A stretch of 64,000 bases of DNA from Talpa occidentalis (lineage: Eukaryota; Chordata; Mammalia; Eulipotyphla; Talpidae). Shown here piece after piece: positions 1-12,233 of the stretch; positions within the stretch are counted from its first letter, which is position 1; each line of letters opens with the position of its first letter. The stretch is taken from assembly GCF_014898055.3 (NCBI RefSeq), contig NW_023604295.1, forward strand, positions 99,277,591-99,341,590, written 5' to 3'. The notes beneath the pieces are model-generated. The model was not told where the DNA came from and made no database searches. It saw only the letters and a list, made by a program, of their open reading frames with translations. Position numbers and translations under genes: made by a program.

Positions 1-129
1 ACATACATGGCACTTAACATTATCTGGCATATCTTTACTTTTGCAAGGGGTTTTATCACTAAATAAGAAATGAATGCGTTTTTCTTCCAACAAAAATTTG
101 CTGAGTACTGTCTAAATGCCAGGCTCTCT

Positions 130-430
130 GTTGGGATCTATAGAGGTCAAACATAATAGCTTATATTTACAGATTATATTTACTAATTCTAGCCCCTGGA
201 CACAGTGCTTTAAATACACTACCTTTTAATCTTCCTAATAACCAAAACAACCATAACAGTCTCAACATAGGTACATCATTAATTTATTAATTTCTTTTTA
301 AAAGTTCTTTTTTTTTTAAGTTTAACAAAACTTCACAGGTGAGGACATAGTAACTTGCCCACAGTCTCACACAGCTATTAAAAGGTAGAGCTGGGATTTG
401 AAACTTCAAATTTCTCCTATTGGATATACT
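130..430. repeat. MIR-like SINE, diverged
   Basis: The sequence shows MIR hallmarks: a stretch like ACTTGCCCACAGTCTCACACAGCT at 351-376, then AGAGCTGGGATTTGAA, preceded by a text resembling TTTAATCTTCCTAATAACC. An AT-rich block splits the middle. The assignment is from the remembered consensus. Confidence 0.55.
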
Positions 431-758
431 ATCAAGTTTGTTCAGGAAAACCTTATTAAAACTCTCCCTGGACTGTATCTTCCCATATAAACCTGTATGA
501 CTGAAACTGTATCAGGGGGAAAGTTTTGAGGAGAAATAGTTTTAGAGTGTGTTTATCTCTTACTAATTATCTAATATCAAGGAGAATTTTGTTTTTGAAA
601 ATGAACTAATAATGTTTTTCACAATCACTTCTCACAAACACCTAGGTAGTTTTTCCAGAAGGAGGTTATCATAGGATATGCTTAGAGTGTTAGGTGACCT
701 ATCATCTCAATTGGAGATGGGAAACCAAGGGTGGAAGGTAGTGGAGTTGAAATGAGAG

Positions 759-761
<3 letters not shown>

Positions 762-799
<38 letters not shown>
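762..799. repeat. (TG)n microsatellite
   Basis: An uninterrupted TG dinucleotide tract of 38 bp lies in intronic sequence. The short ORFs through it (Cys-Val or Thr-His repeats) are artefacts. Confidence 0.95.
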
Positions 800-800
<1 letters not shown>

Positions 801-1145
801 AACCATCCCTGCTTACATGCTCCCCCAGCGCTGTCAGGGATGGTTTGTAGAAGATATGATACTGTTCCACCGTATGGACCACATGCTCCTGAGCCCTGGC
901 TCCCTGCCTATCATTCCCAGCTCACCTAAATCTCTCTTGACGCCATGCTTCCCCTGACATGGTGCTAGCTGATTAGATAGCCAATGAATAGCTAATGGTT
1001 TAAATTTGGAGTTCAGAAACCACCTCATCAATGGCCAAAGCATTACTCAGGGTTAGGATATTCTGAGTTTTGGTAATTCTTAACATTTAGTTTCCTTTTC
1101 ATTTGGATCACGTTCTCCTAAGCTGGAACATCCAATTCTTTTTTT

Positions 1146-1418
1146 TTTTTTTAAGATTTATTTATTTATGCATACAAGAGCTGGGGTACAGGCCAGAGGT
1201 GCGGGAGGTGAGAGGGTTCACCAGAGACAGAGTGGTGAGTAGAACAGGCAGATTGACTGAAGTACACTGCTGAGGGGAGCAGTGGGCAAGACAGGAGAGG
1301 TCTGCTGCGCTATGTGGGTAGCTCCCTGGCCAGCTGGGGATCGAACTCATGCTGCAGAGTCTGTGGATAACTTCACAGTCTGTGCTGTGCTTAACTCCTT
1401 GTGCCACCAAGGAGGCCC
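1146..1418 (-). mobile_element. tRNA-derived SINE (Rhin-1-like) copy 1
   Basis: The reverse complement has a tRNA-like head (GGCCTCCTTGGTGGCAC, then a box-B-like GATCGA/CCCCAGC segment), a shared body and an ATAAATAAATCTT-A tail. The duplication CCAATTCTTTTTT flanks it at 1132-1144 and from 1419. It resembles the other 12 SINEs listed here. The family name is a recollection, not a database match. Confidence 0.85.
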
Positions 1419-2208
1419 CCAATTCTTTTTTTATGTAGGATTACTTATGTACTTGTACTGTGTTTTTATGTCACTCTGGGATTTTCTTGTCTGATATTTT
1501 ATTATTTTGCTTTTATTAAAGCATAGAAACCAAACTGGGTATAAAATTCTTCATATGGTTGGATAATTATTTTGATAACTTTTTTAAATTCTGGGGGAGA
1601 AACAAATGAGATTCCATTTAGAGTCACTTTGAAAAACACTGTGTAAGACAATCACTTTTCAAAATACAAGGAAAGGTTCTCCTGAATTACAGGAGGGCCA
1701 ATGAGAGCTAAATGTGTTTTGAAAATATTTCCTCAAAATTTTCCCCCTGATGCAGAAGTCTGAGAGCTCTGTTTGGCTGGGATACCTGATTGAAGAGAGA
1801 ATTTTAGATTAGTTGTAGATAAATCCAGCTGCCCAAGGGAGTCTCTAGTTGAATGGAAAATGCCACGAAGGTTTGTAATACAGGAAAGCCAGCTATCTGA
1901 TGTGTTATAAGCAGCACTGTGAAGACAGAAGTGGCACATCAGAAATCAGAGTTGTACAAACATCTGATAAAAAGCATTTGACTCTATGAAAATATTCAAA
2001 GAATTTAGAAATGGTTAACATTTAGATTCAATATTGCCTTAGCAGAAATTGAGAAGTTAAAGATTAGCAAAAATTTTCCAAGTTAAATTGGAAATTTAAT
2101 AAATAAATTCAAAGCATTAATAGGGCTTATGAGTTTAATATAGTAATAGAGATGGAGAGATTTACTTTTGTTACTGCAATAGTGATATGTTTAGACATAT
2201 GTCATTTT
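1419..2208. other. Intronic sequence, nothing recognised
   Basis: AT-rich intron with no exon-like ORF and no repeat I can name. Confidence 0.5.
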
Positions 2209-2468
2209 TTTTTTAAGATTTATTTATGTATACAAGAACTGGGGTAGAGGCCAGAGGCACAGGAGGGTGAGAGAATTCATCAGAGACAGAACAGGGAGCA
2301 GAACAGGCAGATGACTGAAAACACTGCTGAGGGGAGCAGCGGGCGAGACAGGAGAGGTCTGCTGCACCATGTGGGTATTTCCCTGGCTGGCCAGGAACCC
2401 GTACTGCAGAGGCTTTGGACAGCTTCACAGCGCTGCGCTCAACCTGCTGCACCAGCAGGGAGGCCCAA
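2209..2468 (-). mobile_element. tRNA-derived SINE copy 2
   Basis: Antisense copy of the same SINE, from the poly-T side (TTTTTTTTAAGATTTATTTATG) to the GGGAGGCCC head end. The body text CTGCTGAGGGGAGCAGCGGGC is shared with the other copies. Confidence 0.85.
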
Positions 2469-3069
2469 AATATATCATTCTTGTTCAAAAATATACCACA
2501 AGTGGGTGGAAAGGCATCTTCTCTTTGATCCAGTTATTTGTGCCTTTTACTTCAGAACACACACTGCCAGCTCAGGGATCTCTTGTAACATGGCTCTGAG
2601 CTGTGCAAAGCCAGCCCTTCCTGGGGACATCCGGTCTGTGTATGTGTGTGTTTGGAGGAGGGGTAGGAGTCCTCAGGGAATGGACCGAGGTGCCAGAAAC
2701 CCTCACGACTGCCCTAAGAGTCTGATTCTAGGTATTCGAGACTGAGGAAGAAATGGGGCAGCTGCAGGGAGCTCCTTTTGGAGTACAGCAGACTTGCAGT
2801 GCAGTTGAAATTATACTCTTGGATTCTGTTCTTCCATTGGAACTTGTTTCCCTTCTGTAAGGGCTGAGCTCTTTCAGAAGAACACTTAGAGAAGGGGAAC
2901 TGTGGACTTTTGTGAATATTCACAGATATCTGGATATCTAGTGGGGAGGAGCTTGGACTCTGTGGTGGGGTAAGGTGTACCCTTCTGACATTGCTCAAGG
3001 TATAAAAGAGAACTTCATGATTAGATTCTCATCTAATTAACCTCTGATCAGCCTTTTCAAAACCTGCAG
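2469..3069. other. Intron, nothing recognised
   Basis: Unique-looking intron sequence between SINE copy 2 and the first visible exon. Reading frames through it have no splice or homology support. Confidence 0.5.
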
Positions 3070-3189
3070 GGACTTCAGACCCACAGCATGAGGGCTTCTA
3101 ACCTTGGGTCACTTCAGGATGAGGAGCCTGTGGAACGTCGTGAGCTGGCTCAGATACTCCAACTCCTCACAGATAGGATGAAAATTCAG
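3070..3189 (+). CDS. DZIP1L: DZIP1L exon, coiled-coil linker (first exon in window)
   Basis: The exon is 120 nt, phase 0-0, encoding 40 residues. The acceptor is a CTGCAG ending at 3069 and the donor is CAG|GTAAGC. The translation contains LGSLQDEE, which aligns with the LGSLRDEE stretch of human DZIP1L as I recall it, followed by a Glu/Leu/Gln-rich helical segment ending KIQ. It joins in frame to the exon at 10875, giving KIQETEW against human EIQKTEW. The ATG inside it is not a start codon; upstream exons are outside the window. The flanking introns have no competing ORF. Confidence 0.8.
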
Positions 3190-3958
3190 GTAAGCAATTG
3201 CCCTGTACCTTTCTTCCCAGAGCCATGTCGAGCAAGTTCCAACAAAATCTTTGCTCTGTGGTTTTAGGAAACTTGAAAGTCGTCAAACTTCTATATTTTC
3301 AGACCATCTGCCAATATGTGAGTGCAGAGAGTAGAGTTCTTAGGGTTCTCAGGTGAGGCTGGCGATAAGCATGCTTGTGATACCAGAGTTGCCTGGTATC
3401 TTTTCAAACTACATACAGCTGTGTCTTGTATTTGACACCTTTGTCCTCATTTTGATTCCACCCTGGTTGAAAACAGCTCTTAGAAAGTGCGGTGGTCTCT
3501 TGGATCTGAAACTATTTGGGGATGGATCTAGTGGTGGCAAATGTTTAGCAACCAGCTCTCTGGAACTAAAAAAGCTTTGATTTGTAGCATTCGCCATTTT
3601 GGGTGATGTGTATCTTCCCACCAGGACTGATTTCCTTCTAGAGGTGTGAAGCCCCTGAATGTGGAATTGGGAAGACGTGCACAGTTCACTAGAGAGCCAG
3701 TGGGAGGCAGCTTGGGACACTTTGGGGTGAATGGTGTAATTTATATGGTCTGAATAGTTGATAATTCTATGGTAAGAAAAGGAAATTGGCAGGGTCATTG
3801 AATCATGCTGTGTTACTGTTTCTGCTCTCCAAGATTGTTAAGAAAGAGCTAATGTGTAACTAGTAGTAAGCAATAAAGTATTTCTATTGCTTAATATTTC
3901 ACATTAAAAAAGCCAGTCCTTTCTATGAAATCTGCTCATATCCTATGCCTGCTTTTCT
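3190..3958. other. Intron, nothing recognised
   Basis: Unique-looking sequence between an exon and a young L1. A 129-residue open frame on the minus strand (3409-3798) has no recognisable domain or splice context. Confidence 0.5.
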
Positions 3959-5303
3959 TTTCTTTTTTTTTGTAATGATTAAACTTGTTTTTGTTTTTAT
4001 TTTATTTTAATTTATTTATTTTTAAACAATATTTGCTTCCCCCACCCCCTCAGATTGAGTCCCCATAGAATTTCCTTCCCCAAGGCACCCATGTACCATC
4101 ACCAAGTCCTCTGAGCTCCTCCCTCCCTCTTCCCCCTCCCTCCTCCCCTGCAGGAGGTCTCTGGTTTATAATTGTCTGTTTTTGCTTTGTTGTGTTTTGT
4201 GCTGTTGTTATTATTTTTTTTACACGGATGTCTTATTTGGTTCTCCTATATTCCTGTTATAAGTGAAACCATCTGATAGTTTTCTTTTTCCTTCTGGCTT
4301 ATTTCACTGAGCATAATGCCTTCTAGCTCCATCCACATTACTGCAAATGGCATGAGTTATCTTTTTTGATTGCTGAATAATATTCCATTGTGTGTATATG
4401 TACCACATCTTCTAGATCCAGTCATCTATTTTTGGGCATTTGAGTTGTTTCCAGGTTTTACCTATTGTAAATAGTGCTGCAATAAACACAGGTGTACATG
4501 TGCTCTTTTGAATCAATGTTTTTGTGTCCTTTGGGTAGATCCCTAGTAGTGGAATTGCTGGATTGTATGGTAGCTCCATTTTTAGCAGGATGAGGAACCT
4601 CCAGACAGCTTTCCACAGTGGTTGGACCAGTTTGCACACCCACCAGCAATGAGGAGAGTTCCTTTTTCACCACATCCTTGCCAACATTTGTTGTTGCTTG
4701 TTTTTTGGATATGTGCCATTCTTACTGGTGTAAGAGGTGGTATCTCAGTGTGGTTTTCATTTGCATTTCCCTGATGATAAGGGATGTTGAACATTTTTTC
4801 ATATGCCTGTTGGCCATTTGCATTTCCTCTTTGGAGAAATGTCTTTTGAGTTCTTCTGCCCATTTCTTGACTGGATTGTTTATTTTGTTTTTGTTGAGCC
4901 ATGTAAGTTCTTTGTATATCTTTGTGATCAGTCCCTTGTCAGTTGACTGGAGTGCAAAGATTTTTTTCCAATCAGTGGTGTGTCTCTCTGTTTTGGTTAA
5001 TGTCTCTTTGGCTGTGCAGAAGCTTTTCAGTTTGATGTAATCCCAGGTGTTTATCTTTGCCTTCACTATCACTGCTTTGGGTGATGAGTCTTTAAAGATG
5101 TTATTGCAATGTATGTCTTGTAGTGTTTTCCCTATATTTTCTTCTATATATTTTATGGTTTCAGGTCTTACGTCCAGTTCATTTATCCATTTTGAGTTGA
5201 TTTTTGTGTACGGTAAGAGGTAGTGGTCTAGTTTCATTTTCTTGCATGTGGAGGTCCAGTTTTCCCAGCACCATTAATTGAACAAACTGTCCGTGTTCCA
5301 TTG
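3959..5303 (-). mobile_element. LINE-1, 5'-truncated, antisense
   Basis: The 3' end is on the left, with 3' UTR complement CAGATTGAGTCCCCATAGAA. The minus strand encodes the ORF2 C-terminal region (for example [20 protein letters not shown] and [17 protein letters not shown]). Flanking target-site duplications CTATGCCTGCTTTTCT (3943-3958) and CTATGCTTGCTTTTCT (5304-5319) differ at one base. Confidence 0.9.
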
Positions 5304-5410
5304 CTATGCTTGCTTTTCTATTGATATCCTTACCAACTTGTGAGCTTGTAAAATACATGTAAACGAACCCTATCTTTTATTGTGGCTATTTTCCCTGGCT
5401 TTATTTATTT

Positions 5411-5677
5411 TTTAAAGATTTATTTATTTATGCATACAAGAACTGGGGTACAGGCCAGAGGTGTGGAGGGTGAGAGGATTCACCAGAGACAGAGTGGGGA
5501 GCAGAACAGGCAGACTGACTGAAATACACTGCTGAGGGGAGCAGCAGGTGAGATAGCAGAGGTCTGCTGCACCATGAGGGTTAGCTCCCTGGCCAGCCAG
5601 GGATTGAACTCGTGCTGCAGAGTCTGCAGATAGCTTCACAGCACTGTGCTTAACCCCTTGCACCACCAGGGAGGCCC
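5411..5677 (-). mobile_element. tRNA-derived SINE copy 3
   Basis: Antisense SINE with the AAAGATTTATTTATTTATGC tail complement and the GGGAGGCCC head end. The internal body matches the other copies. Confidence 0.85.
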
Positions 5678-5869
5678 TATTTCCCCTGAATTTTTATTAG
5701 GCTTTCAACTTTATCATAGTTTTGGCCATATAAACATCAACTCTATTTATGTGGTCCAAATGATCAAATTATCAATCTTTTGTTAATGGTCACTAAAATT
5801 TATTTGCCTTTTAAAAGAAAACTTCACTTTTGATACATTCAGATTTAAAAAGAAAACATTTATTGTTTT

Positions 5870-7436
5870 GGCACTTTCATGGCATGATTAATCCATACAT
5901 ACCACCTTATTGAGGTATGATTGACATGTGAAAAATTACATATACTTGTGTACCACTCAATGAGTTTGGGGATAAGTGTATCCCCATGAAACTGTCCCCA
6001 CCATGGCTATACATGTATCTAACACATTCCAAAGTTTCTTTCTATTCTCTTTATTATTAATATTATTTTCTTTGTGTGTTATATATAACACCTATATAAG
6101 ATCTACTTTCTTAGAAAACTATAAGTAAACAATACACACATATATCTATATATCATGTATAATTTTGTACCCTTTTATCATCACCTCTCCATTTTCTCCT
6201 TCCCCTAGCCCCTGGGTATCACCATTTTACTCTGTTTCTGGGAGTTTGACTATTTTACATTCCACATATAAGTGAGACATCATAAGGTGTCTTTCTGTGT
6301 TTGACTCATTTCACTTAGCATAGAGTCTTCTAGGTCCATACATGTTGATGTAAATGGTAGGATTTCCCTCTTTTTAAAGACTGAATACTATTCCAGTGTA
6401 TGTATATACCATGCTTTCTTTATTTGTTTACCTGTTGATGGACTGGTAGTGTTATTGTTACTGTTATGGTGAATAGCTCCAATGGGCATGAAGGTGCAGA
6501 TACCACTTTGAGATTTTCAGATTCTTTTGGATTAGTACCAAGAAGCAGGATTGTTAGAATACACAGTATTTACAGAATACACAGTATTTATAGAATACAC
6601 AATATTTCTATTTAAAAATTGTTTGACAAGAGTAAGTCAAGTTTATTAACATGTATACCTGGGAAGTACCCAGGAAAAATGAGTAACTCACTCTGTTTCT
6701 AATTTTTTGAGGAGCTTCCATTCTGTTTCCATAGTGGGATACCAATTTATATTCCCAAGAATATACAAGGTTTCCTTTAATCCATTTTGAGTTGATTTTT
6801 GTGCGTGGTGTAAAGATAATAAACAATTTCATTATTTTGCCTGCAGACATCCATTTCTCCCCACACTATTTATTGGAGAGACCATAGACTGTTCTTTTCC
6901 TTTTTTATATTCTTGAAGATTAGTTGACTGTGTGTTTGGGTTTATTTCTGGATTTTGGGTTTAATTCTGGCTTCATATTGTTCCATTGGTCTGTATGTCT
7001 ATTCACATGCTAGTACCATACCGTTTTGATTTTATGACATTGTAATTTAAAACCAGGAAGTGCTGCCTCCGTGTTTTGGTTTCTTGCTCAAGATTACTTT
7101 GGCTATTGGGGTGTTTGTGGTTCCATGTGAATTTTAGGATTTTTTTTCAATTTCTGTGAAAAATGCCATTGGAATTCTGATAGTGATTGCATCTGTAGAT
7201 TGCTTTGGGCAGTTTGAACATTTTAAATAATTTTCTTCAAATTCATGAGCACTAAATCTTCCCACTTATTTGTGTTGTCTGTAATTTCTTTCACAAATGT
7301 TTTATAGGCTTTATTGTACAGATTTTTTACCTCCTTGGTTAAATTTATTTTACTTGTGAAGCTATTATAAATGGGAGTTTTTTTTAATATTACTTTTTCT
7401 TGGGTAATTTGTTGTTAATGTATAGAAATACAACTG
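5870..7436 (-). mobile_element. Old LINE-1, antisense, left part
   Basis: Diverged L1 3'-UTR/ORF2 sequence on the minus strand, with the familiar complements ATCCATTTTGAGTTGATTTTTGTG and CCATTGGTCTGTATGTCTATTC. It is interrupted by a young L1 at 7437 and resumes at 8530. A short degenerate triplication ACAGTATTTAYAGAATAC lies near 6560-6605. Confidence 0.7.
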
Positions 7437-8516
7437 GTTTTTCACTATGTGACATGCACCTCAAAGACATCTTTACAGACACATCACCCAAAGCAGTTAT
7501 AGTGAAGGCAAAGATAAACAGCTGGGACTACATCAAATTAAAGAGCTTCTGCACAGCAAAAGAGACAATAACCAAAACAAAGAGAAACCCCACCGACTGG
7601 GAGATAATTTTTGCACCCAAAACTAATGATAAAGGACTGATCACAAGAATCTACAAAGAGCTGATGAGACTCAACAACAACAAAGAAAATAATCCAGTCA
7701 AAAAATGGGCAGAAGAGCAAAAAGAAACTTCTCCGAAGAGGAAATACAAATGGCCAACAAGCATATGAAAAAATCTTCAACATCACTTGCAGTCAGGGAA
7801 ATGCAAATCAAAACTACAATGAGATACCATCTCACACCAGTGAGAATGGCACATATTAAAAAAACTAGCATCAACAAATGTTGGTGAGGATGTGGAGAAA
7901 AAGGAATTCTCCTGCACTGCTGGTGGGAGTGCAAATTGGTCCAACCATTATGGAGAGCTGTATGGAGATTTCTTGACCTACTAAACATAGAGCTTCCATA
8001 TGATCCAGCAATTCCACTCCTAGGTATTTACCCAAAGGACACAGAAACATCAATTCCAAAGAGCACCTGCACCCCTATGTTTGTAGCAGCACTATTTACA
8101 ATAGCTAAGCTTTGGAAACAACCCAAATGCCCAAAAATAGATGACTGGATCAAGAAGATGTGGTACATATACACCATGGAATATTACTCAGCAATCAAAA
8201 AAGATAAACACATGCAATTTGCAGGAACATGGATGGCGCTGGAAGGGATCATGCTCAGCGAAATAAGCCAGAAAGAAAAAGAAAAATACCGGATGGTCTC
8301 ACTCATAGCAGGAATCCAGAAAACCTAAATAAGGGACCAGGAAAAAGAATAACTATAAGAAAGAAAAAAATCAAAATCAACAAACAACTATGAACCAGAG
8401 ACACACTATGGGGGGTGGGGGGCAGGGAAAGGAGCAATTGGGGTCAAAATAAGGGGGTTGCAATTGTATGGGGAATATAAAAATAAAAAAAATAAATTCA
8501 ATGTAAAAATAAAAAA
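7437..8516 (+). mobile_element. LINE-1, 5'-truncated, sense
   Basis: The + strand encodes ORF2 C-terminal fragments ([20 protein letters not shown], then [19 protein letters not shown]), then 3' UTR and an A-rich tail. The exact 13-bp duplication AGAAATACAACTG at 7424-7436 and 8517-8529 shows insertion into the older antisense L1. Confidence 0.95.
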
Positions 8517-8529
8517 AGAAATACAACTG

Positions 8530-9550
8530 TTTTTTGCATGCTGATTTTGTATTTTGCCACTATGAATTGTTTATTAGTTTTAACAGGTGTGTGTGTGTAT
8601 GTGTGTGTGTAGTCTGTATAGAAGATTATGTTATCTGCAGGCAGAGACATCTTTACTTCTTCCTTTCAAAAGCCAATTTGGATTCATTTTATTTCTTTTA
8701 CTTGCTGGATCGCTCTGGCTACATCTTCTAGTACTAAGTTGAATAGAAATAATAAGAGTGGGCATCCTTGTCTTGTTCCTGAGCTTAGAGGAAAATCGTT
8801 CAGCTTTTCACTATTGAGTATGATGTTAGCTGTAGTTTTGTCATATTTGAATTTTATTGTGTTGAGGTACATTTCTTCTATACCTTGTTAGTTGATAGTT
8901 TTTTGTGTAACATTAAAGAATGTTGAATTTTGTCAAATGCCTTTTTCTATGTCTGTTGATATGATCATATGATTTTGTCCTTCATTCTATTAATGTGGTG
9001 TATCACATTGATTTGTATTATGTTGCATCCTAGGGATACATGGCAGGGATAAAGTCTACCTAGTAAAGGTATATGATTCTTTTAATGTGCTGTAGAATTT
9101 TGTTGGCTTGCATTTTGTTGTGGATTTTTGTATCTATGTTCACTAGGGATTCTGGCCTATAATCTTTTTTTCTTGTGGTGTTCTTGCTTGCATTTGATAA
9201 GAGGAATTCTGGCCTCATGAGATGAGCTTAGAAGTATTCCTTCCTATTCAATGTCTGGGAAGAATTTGAGAATACTTGGCATTAATTTTTTTAATATTTG
9301 GTAGAGAGCTTTCTTTGTTGGGAGATTTTTGATTACTGGTTCAAACTATGTACTCATTACTCTTCTGTTCACATGTTTTTATTACTTTGTGATTCAGTCT
9401 TGGTAGGTTATATGTTTCTAGGAATTATCAACTTCTAGATTATTCAATTTGTTGGTGTGTAATTTTCATAAAAAGTTGTGATCCTTTGCATTCTGTGGTA
9501 TCAATTGTAATGTCTCCTTTTTAATTTCTGGTTGTTTATTTGCAACTTCT
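8530..9550 (-). mobile_element. Old LINE-1, antisense, right part
   Basis: Continuation of the older L1. The minus strand shows a degenerate reverse-transcriptase segment ([10 protein letters not shown] within 8684-8872). A (TG)n tract with one TA interruption lies at about 8588-8611. Confidence 0.7.
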
Positions 9551-9555
9551 TTTTC

Positions 9556-9832
9556 TTTTTTTAAAGATTTATTTATTTATGCATACAAGAACTGGGGTAC
9601 AGGCCAGAGGTGTCGGGGGTGAGAGGATTCACCAGAGACAGAGTGGGGAACAGAACAGGTATATCGACCTAAGTACACTGCTGAGGGGAGCAGTGGGCGG
9701 CAGGAGAGGTCTGCGCGCCATGTGGGACCCTCCTCTGGTGGCCGGGGAGCAGCCAGGGATCGAACCAGCGCTGCAGAGGCTGCGGGCAGCTTCACAACCC
9801 AGTGCTCAACCGCTGCGCCACCGGGGAGGCCC
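9556..9832 (-). mobile_element. tRNA-derived SINE copy 4
   Basis: Antisense SINE, with TTTAAAGATTTATTTATTTATGC on the left and GCCACCGGGGAGGCCC on the right. This copy keeps more CpG sites in the head and body (GCGCGCCATGTGG), suggesting a younger subfamily shared with copies at 49114 and 51955. Confidence 0.85.
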
Positions 9833-10874
9833 GATAATTGATTTTTGGTGCCTTGTAGTTGCTTTGTTCTTTGCTCCGTCTGTCTTCCTTTGTGATTTGA
9901 TTTTTTGTTTGTTTGTTTTGGTAATGGTAGGCTTTGGTTTCTTTCTTTTTCTCTTTTGCCTATTTGCTATAGGTTTTTTCTTTGTGATTAGTATAAGGTT
10001 TATATAAACTATCTTTCATTTATAGTTATAGTAGCCTATTTAAAGCTAATAACAATTTAATTTTTATTGCGTACAAATACTCTACACCTTTACTTCACAT
10101 TCACTACCTCCTGGTCTCCATAAACCAACCAGTAGGGTCTGTGGCCAGTTTTTGAAAGCCATGTGCAAGTGCTACAAGTTCTCTTCTTTTACTGTGTCCT
10201 AGTGGCCTTCAGATGATTTAGCTATGCTGATTTCTTCAGTTCTGGGTGGGGTGAGACAGAACTGGGCTTTCTGGGCACCATCCCCCAAGGCCGGGGCATT
10301 TGGGTTCAGTTGTTTTCACTTTCCCCAATGGGAGAAGTTTTAGGCCTAAGGGGTTTCTCTTTGTATTGAACTGTGCAGCTTTGGGAGAATGGTAATGTAG
10401 GAAAATTGTAACTATTGTCCTTGTCACCTTCAATGTGTTGGATTTTTTTGCCTCACTGAGAACCTCTCATCTGGATTCCTGGGATCCCATAAAAGTATTC
10501 TCATTGAAGGGTGGTTTGAGAGCAGTAACCTCCTATTCTGCATTTTATTTTAATCACTTAAGTGTTTTTATGTTTAAAACTTTGACCCATCTAGAATGTA
10601 TTTTGGTTTAGGCTATGTAATAAGGATCAAAATTCATATTTTTTTCCAGTCAGCTAGCTACTTGTTTGAACACTGTACGTCAATAATCCACCTTCCTCCA
10701 GACTAAAATTCCAACTATCCCTTCCTCTCCTCTCTCACACACACCTTTGGGCTTTCTTTTATTGTCACTGTTTTGTCTGCCTAATCATGAATCACTATTT
10801 TGTAATTCTGGTAGATTTATAATATATTTATTATCTAAAGTGGCTCACTTGATAAACTTTTAATTATTTTTCAG
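9833..10874. other. Intron with probable old L1 remnants
   Basis: T-rich intron. Around 10570-10670 the text (TCTAGAATGTATTTTGGTTTAGGC, then CAGTCAGCTAGCTACTTG) looks like diverged antisense L1. Nothing else is recognised. Confidence 0.45.
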
Positions 10875-10937
10875 GAAACAGAGTGGACCAGAAAAACGAA
10901 AGAACTGCAGGAGAAATATGCAGCTCAGAAGAGAGAG
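10875..10937 (+). CDS. DZIP1L: DZIP1L exon, coiled coil
   Basis: The exon is 63 nt, phase 0-0, encoding 21 residues (ETEW...KRE). The acceptor is TTTTTCAG and the donor is GAG|GTAGCT. It aligns with the human KTEWKRKVKEL...EKKE region as I recall it: an uninterrupted charged amphipathic helix with Leu and Tyr at core-like positions. It is separated from the previous exon by about 7.7 kb of intron made mostly of L1 and SINE sequence. Confidence 0.8.
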
Positions 10938-11470
10938 GTAGCTCTCCTTGGGTGGTCTGGCAGGGACCTGGTTTTCCAGAACTTCCTCTCATCCTTCAGC
11001 ACACCCATCCTTTACTTCGCACCTAAACTGACTGGCTTCCTGATTGGCAGATATTTTGATGTTAATGTTGTTTCAGCCTGCTGACCCTATCACTATACAG
11101 AAAGGATCAGCTGCCTGGAGAATAGTTTGTCTGGAACAGGAACAGGAACAGGGACCTCTAGGATTCTCTTCTGAACCCAACACATCATTTGCTCTGTGGT
11201 CCCCTCAGCAGTGATCACTTTCAGCCAGTTTATACATTTTCAGGCAGTGTGTAAACCTGAGATGAATTGTCTGTTGATTTCATGTTTAGGCCTTTCTCTA
11301 AAACCCCATCCAGGAGAGAACCAGGTGATTGTGGACCTCAGTGATAGTTCAAGGGGCTTAGAAAGCACTAGACTTCAGGGTAGAGAAAATAACTTCTATA
11401 AAATGCACTTGAAGAGGAAGCAAGTTGAGGAGGAAGGTTATTAACCAGAATCCTAAGTTCTGCCCACTAG

Positions 11471-11536
11471 CTTCAGGATGAGAAAGAGAGGCTGCAGGAG
11501 GAGAAAGAAGGGCTGCAGAAAGCTCAAAAGATGAAA
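11471..11536 (+). pseudogene. Partial duplicate of the DZIP1L coiled-coil exon (exon-like)
   Basis: After an acceptor-like CCCACTAG the sequence reads LQDEKERLQEEKEGLQKAQK, closely resembling the start of the real exon at 12150. The intron just upstream also resembles the intron before 12150 (TCTGCCCACTAG against TATGCCCACCAG). No strong donor follows. A weak phase-0 donor (AAA|GTGCTT) would give 22 codons, whereas the more obvious GTATAAG gives an incompatible phase. It is probably a decayed exon duplicate, but inclusion as a rare alternative exon is possible. Confidence 0.5.
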
Positions 11537-12149
11537 GTGCTTATGGCAGAGTGTATAAGCACTCACCCCAGTAATTCCCATAGGATGGTATTATTTTACC
11601 TGAAATATTTTAAAGCAGGAAATACATTCAGATTCACTACAGAAGTAGGAAAAATATAATTAAGATGCCCTGAGTAAAGTCTTACTACCACTCTATCTTC
11701 ATATATTTGTCCTAACACCCACTCTACAGGTGACCACTTTCATTGCTTTGTTAGATATTTTTCTAGAGTTTCTTTGTATAAATATAGTCTTATTTTCTCT
11801 TTGCTCTTACACTAGAGCTAACCTGTTACTATATTTTTTTCATCTCTTGTTTTTACCTAAAAATATCCATCTGATGATTTTTGAATGGTGTCAGCTTACC
11901 TCACTGTCCTTCAGTGGGTGGTCCCCACTTGACAGAGAGCCCTTCAGTCCTCATCTTAAGGGGCTGCAATAGCTCCTTGGGCACAGCTTAAATACATCCC
12001 CAACTTGGAAAATAGCCAGTCTGGTTTGAAAGCCACCTTCCCAGGTCTGGAAACCCTCTATCCTGCTTCAGGTGAAATGTGGACCATTTTTCCTGCACCT
12101 TTAGAGGTCACTTAGACATTTGACTGACTAAAACTCCTATGCCCACCAG

Positions 12150-12233
12150 CTTCAGGAGGAGAAAGAGAGGCTACATGAGGAGAAAGAAAGGCTGCAGGAG
12201 GAGAAAGAAAGCCTGTATGAGGAGAAAGAGAGG
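12150..12233 (+). repeat. Coding 21-bp minisatellite (four heptads)
   Basis: Four consecutive 21-nt units start at 12150, 12171, 12192 and 12213. They encode LQEEKER, LHEEKER, LQEEKES and LYEEKER. Leu recurs every seventh residue, compatible with position a or d of a coiled-coil heptad. The nucleotide units differ by only a few bases, implying recent slippage or unequal exchange. Confidence 0.85.

Noticed and set aside
762..799. Cys-Val / Thr-His repeat peptides
   Set aside because: Translations of a (TG)n microsatellite.
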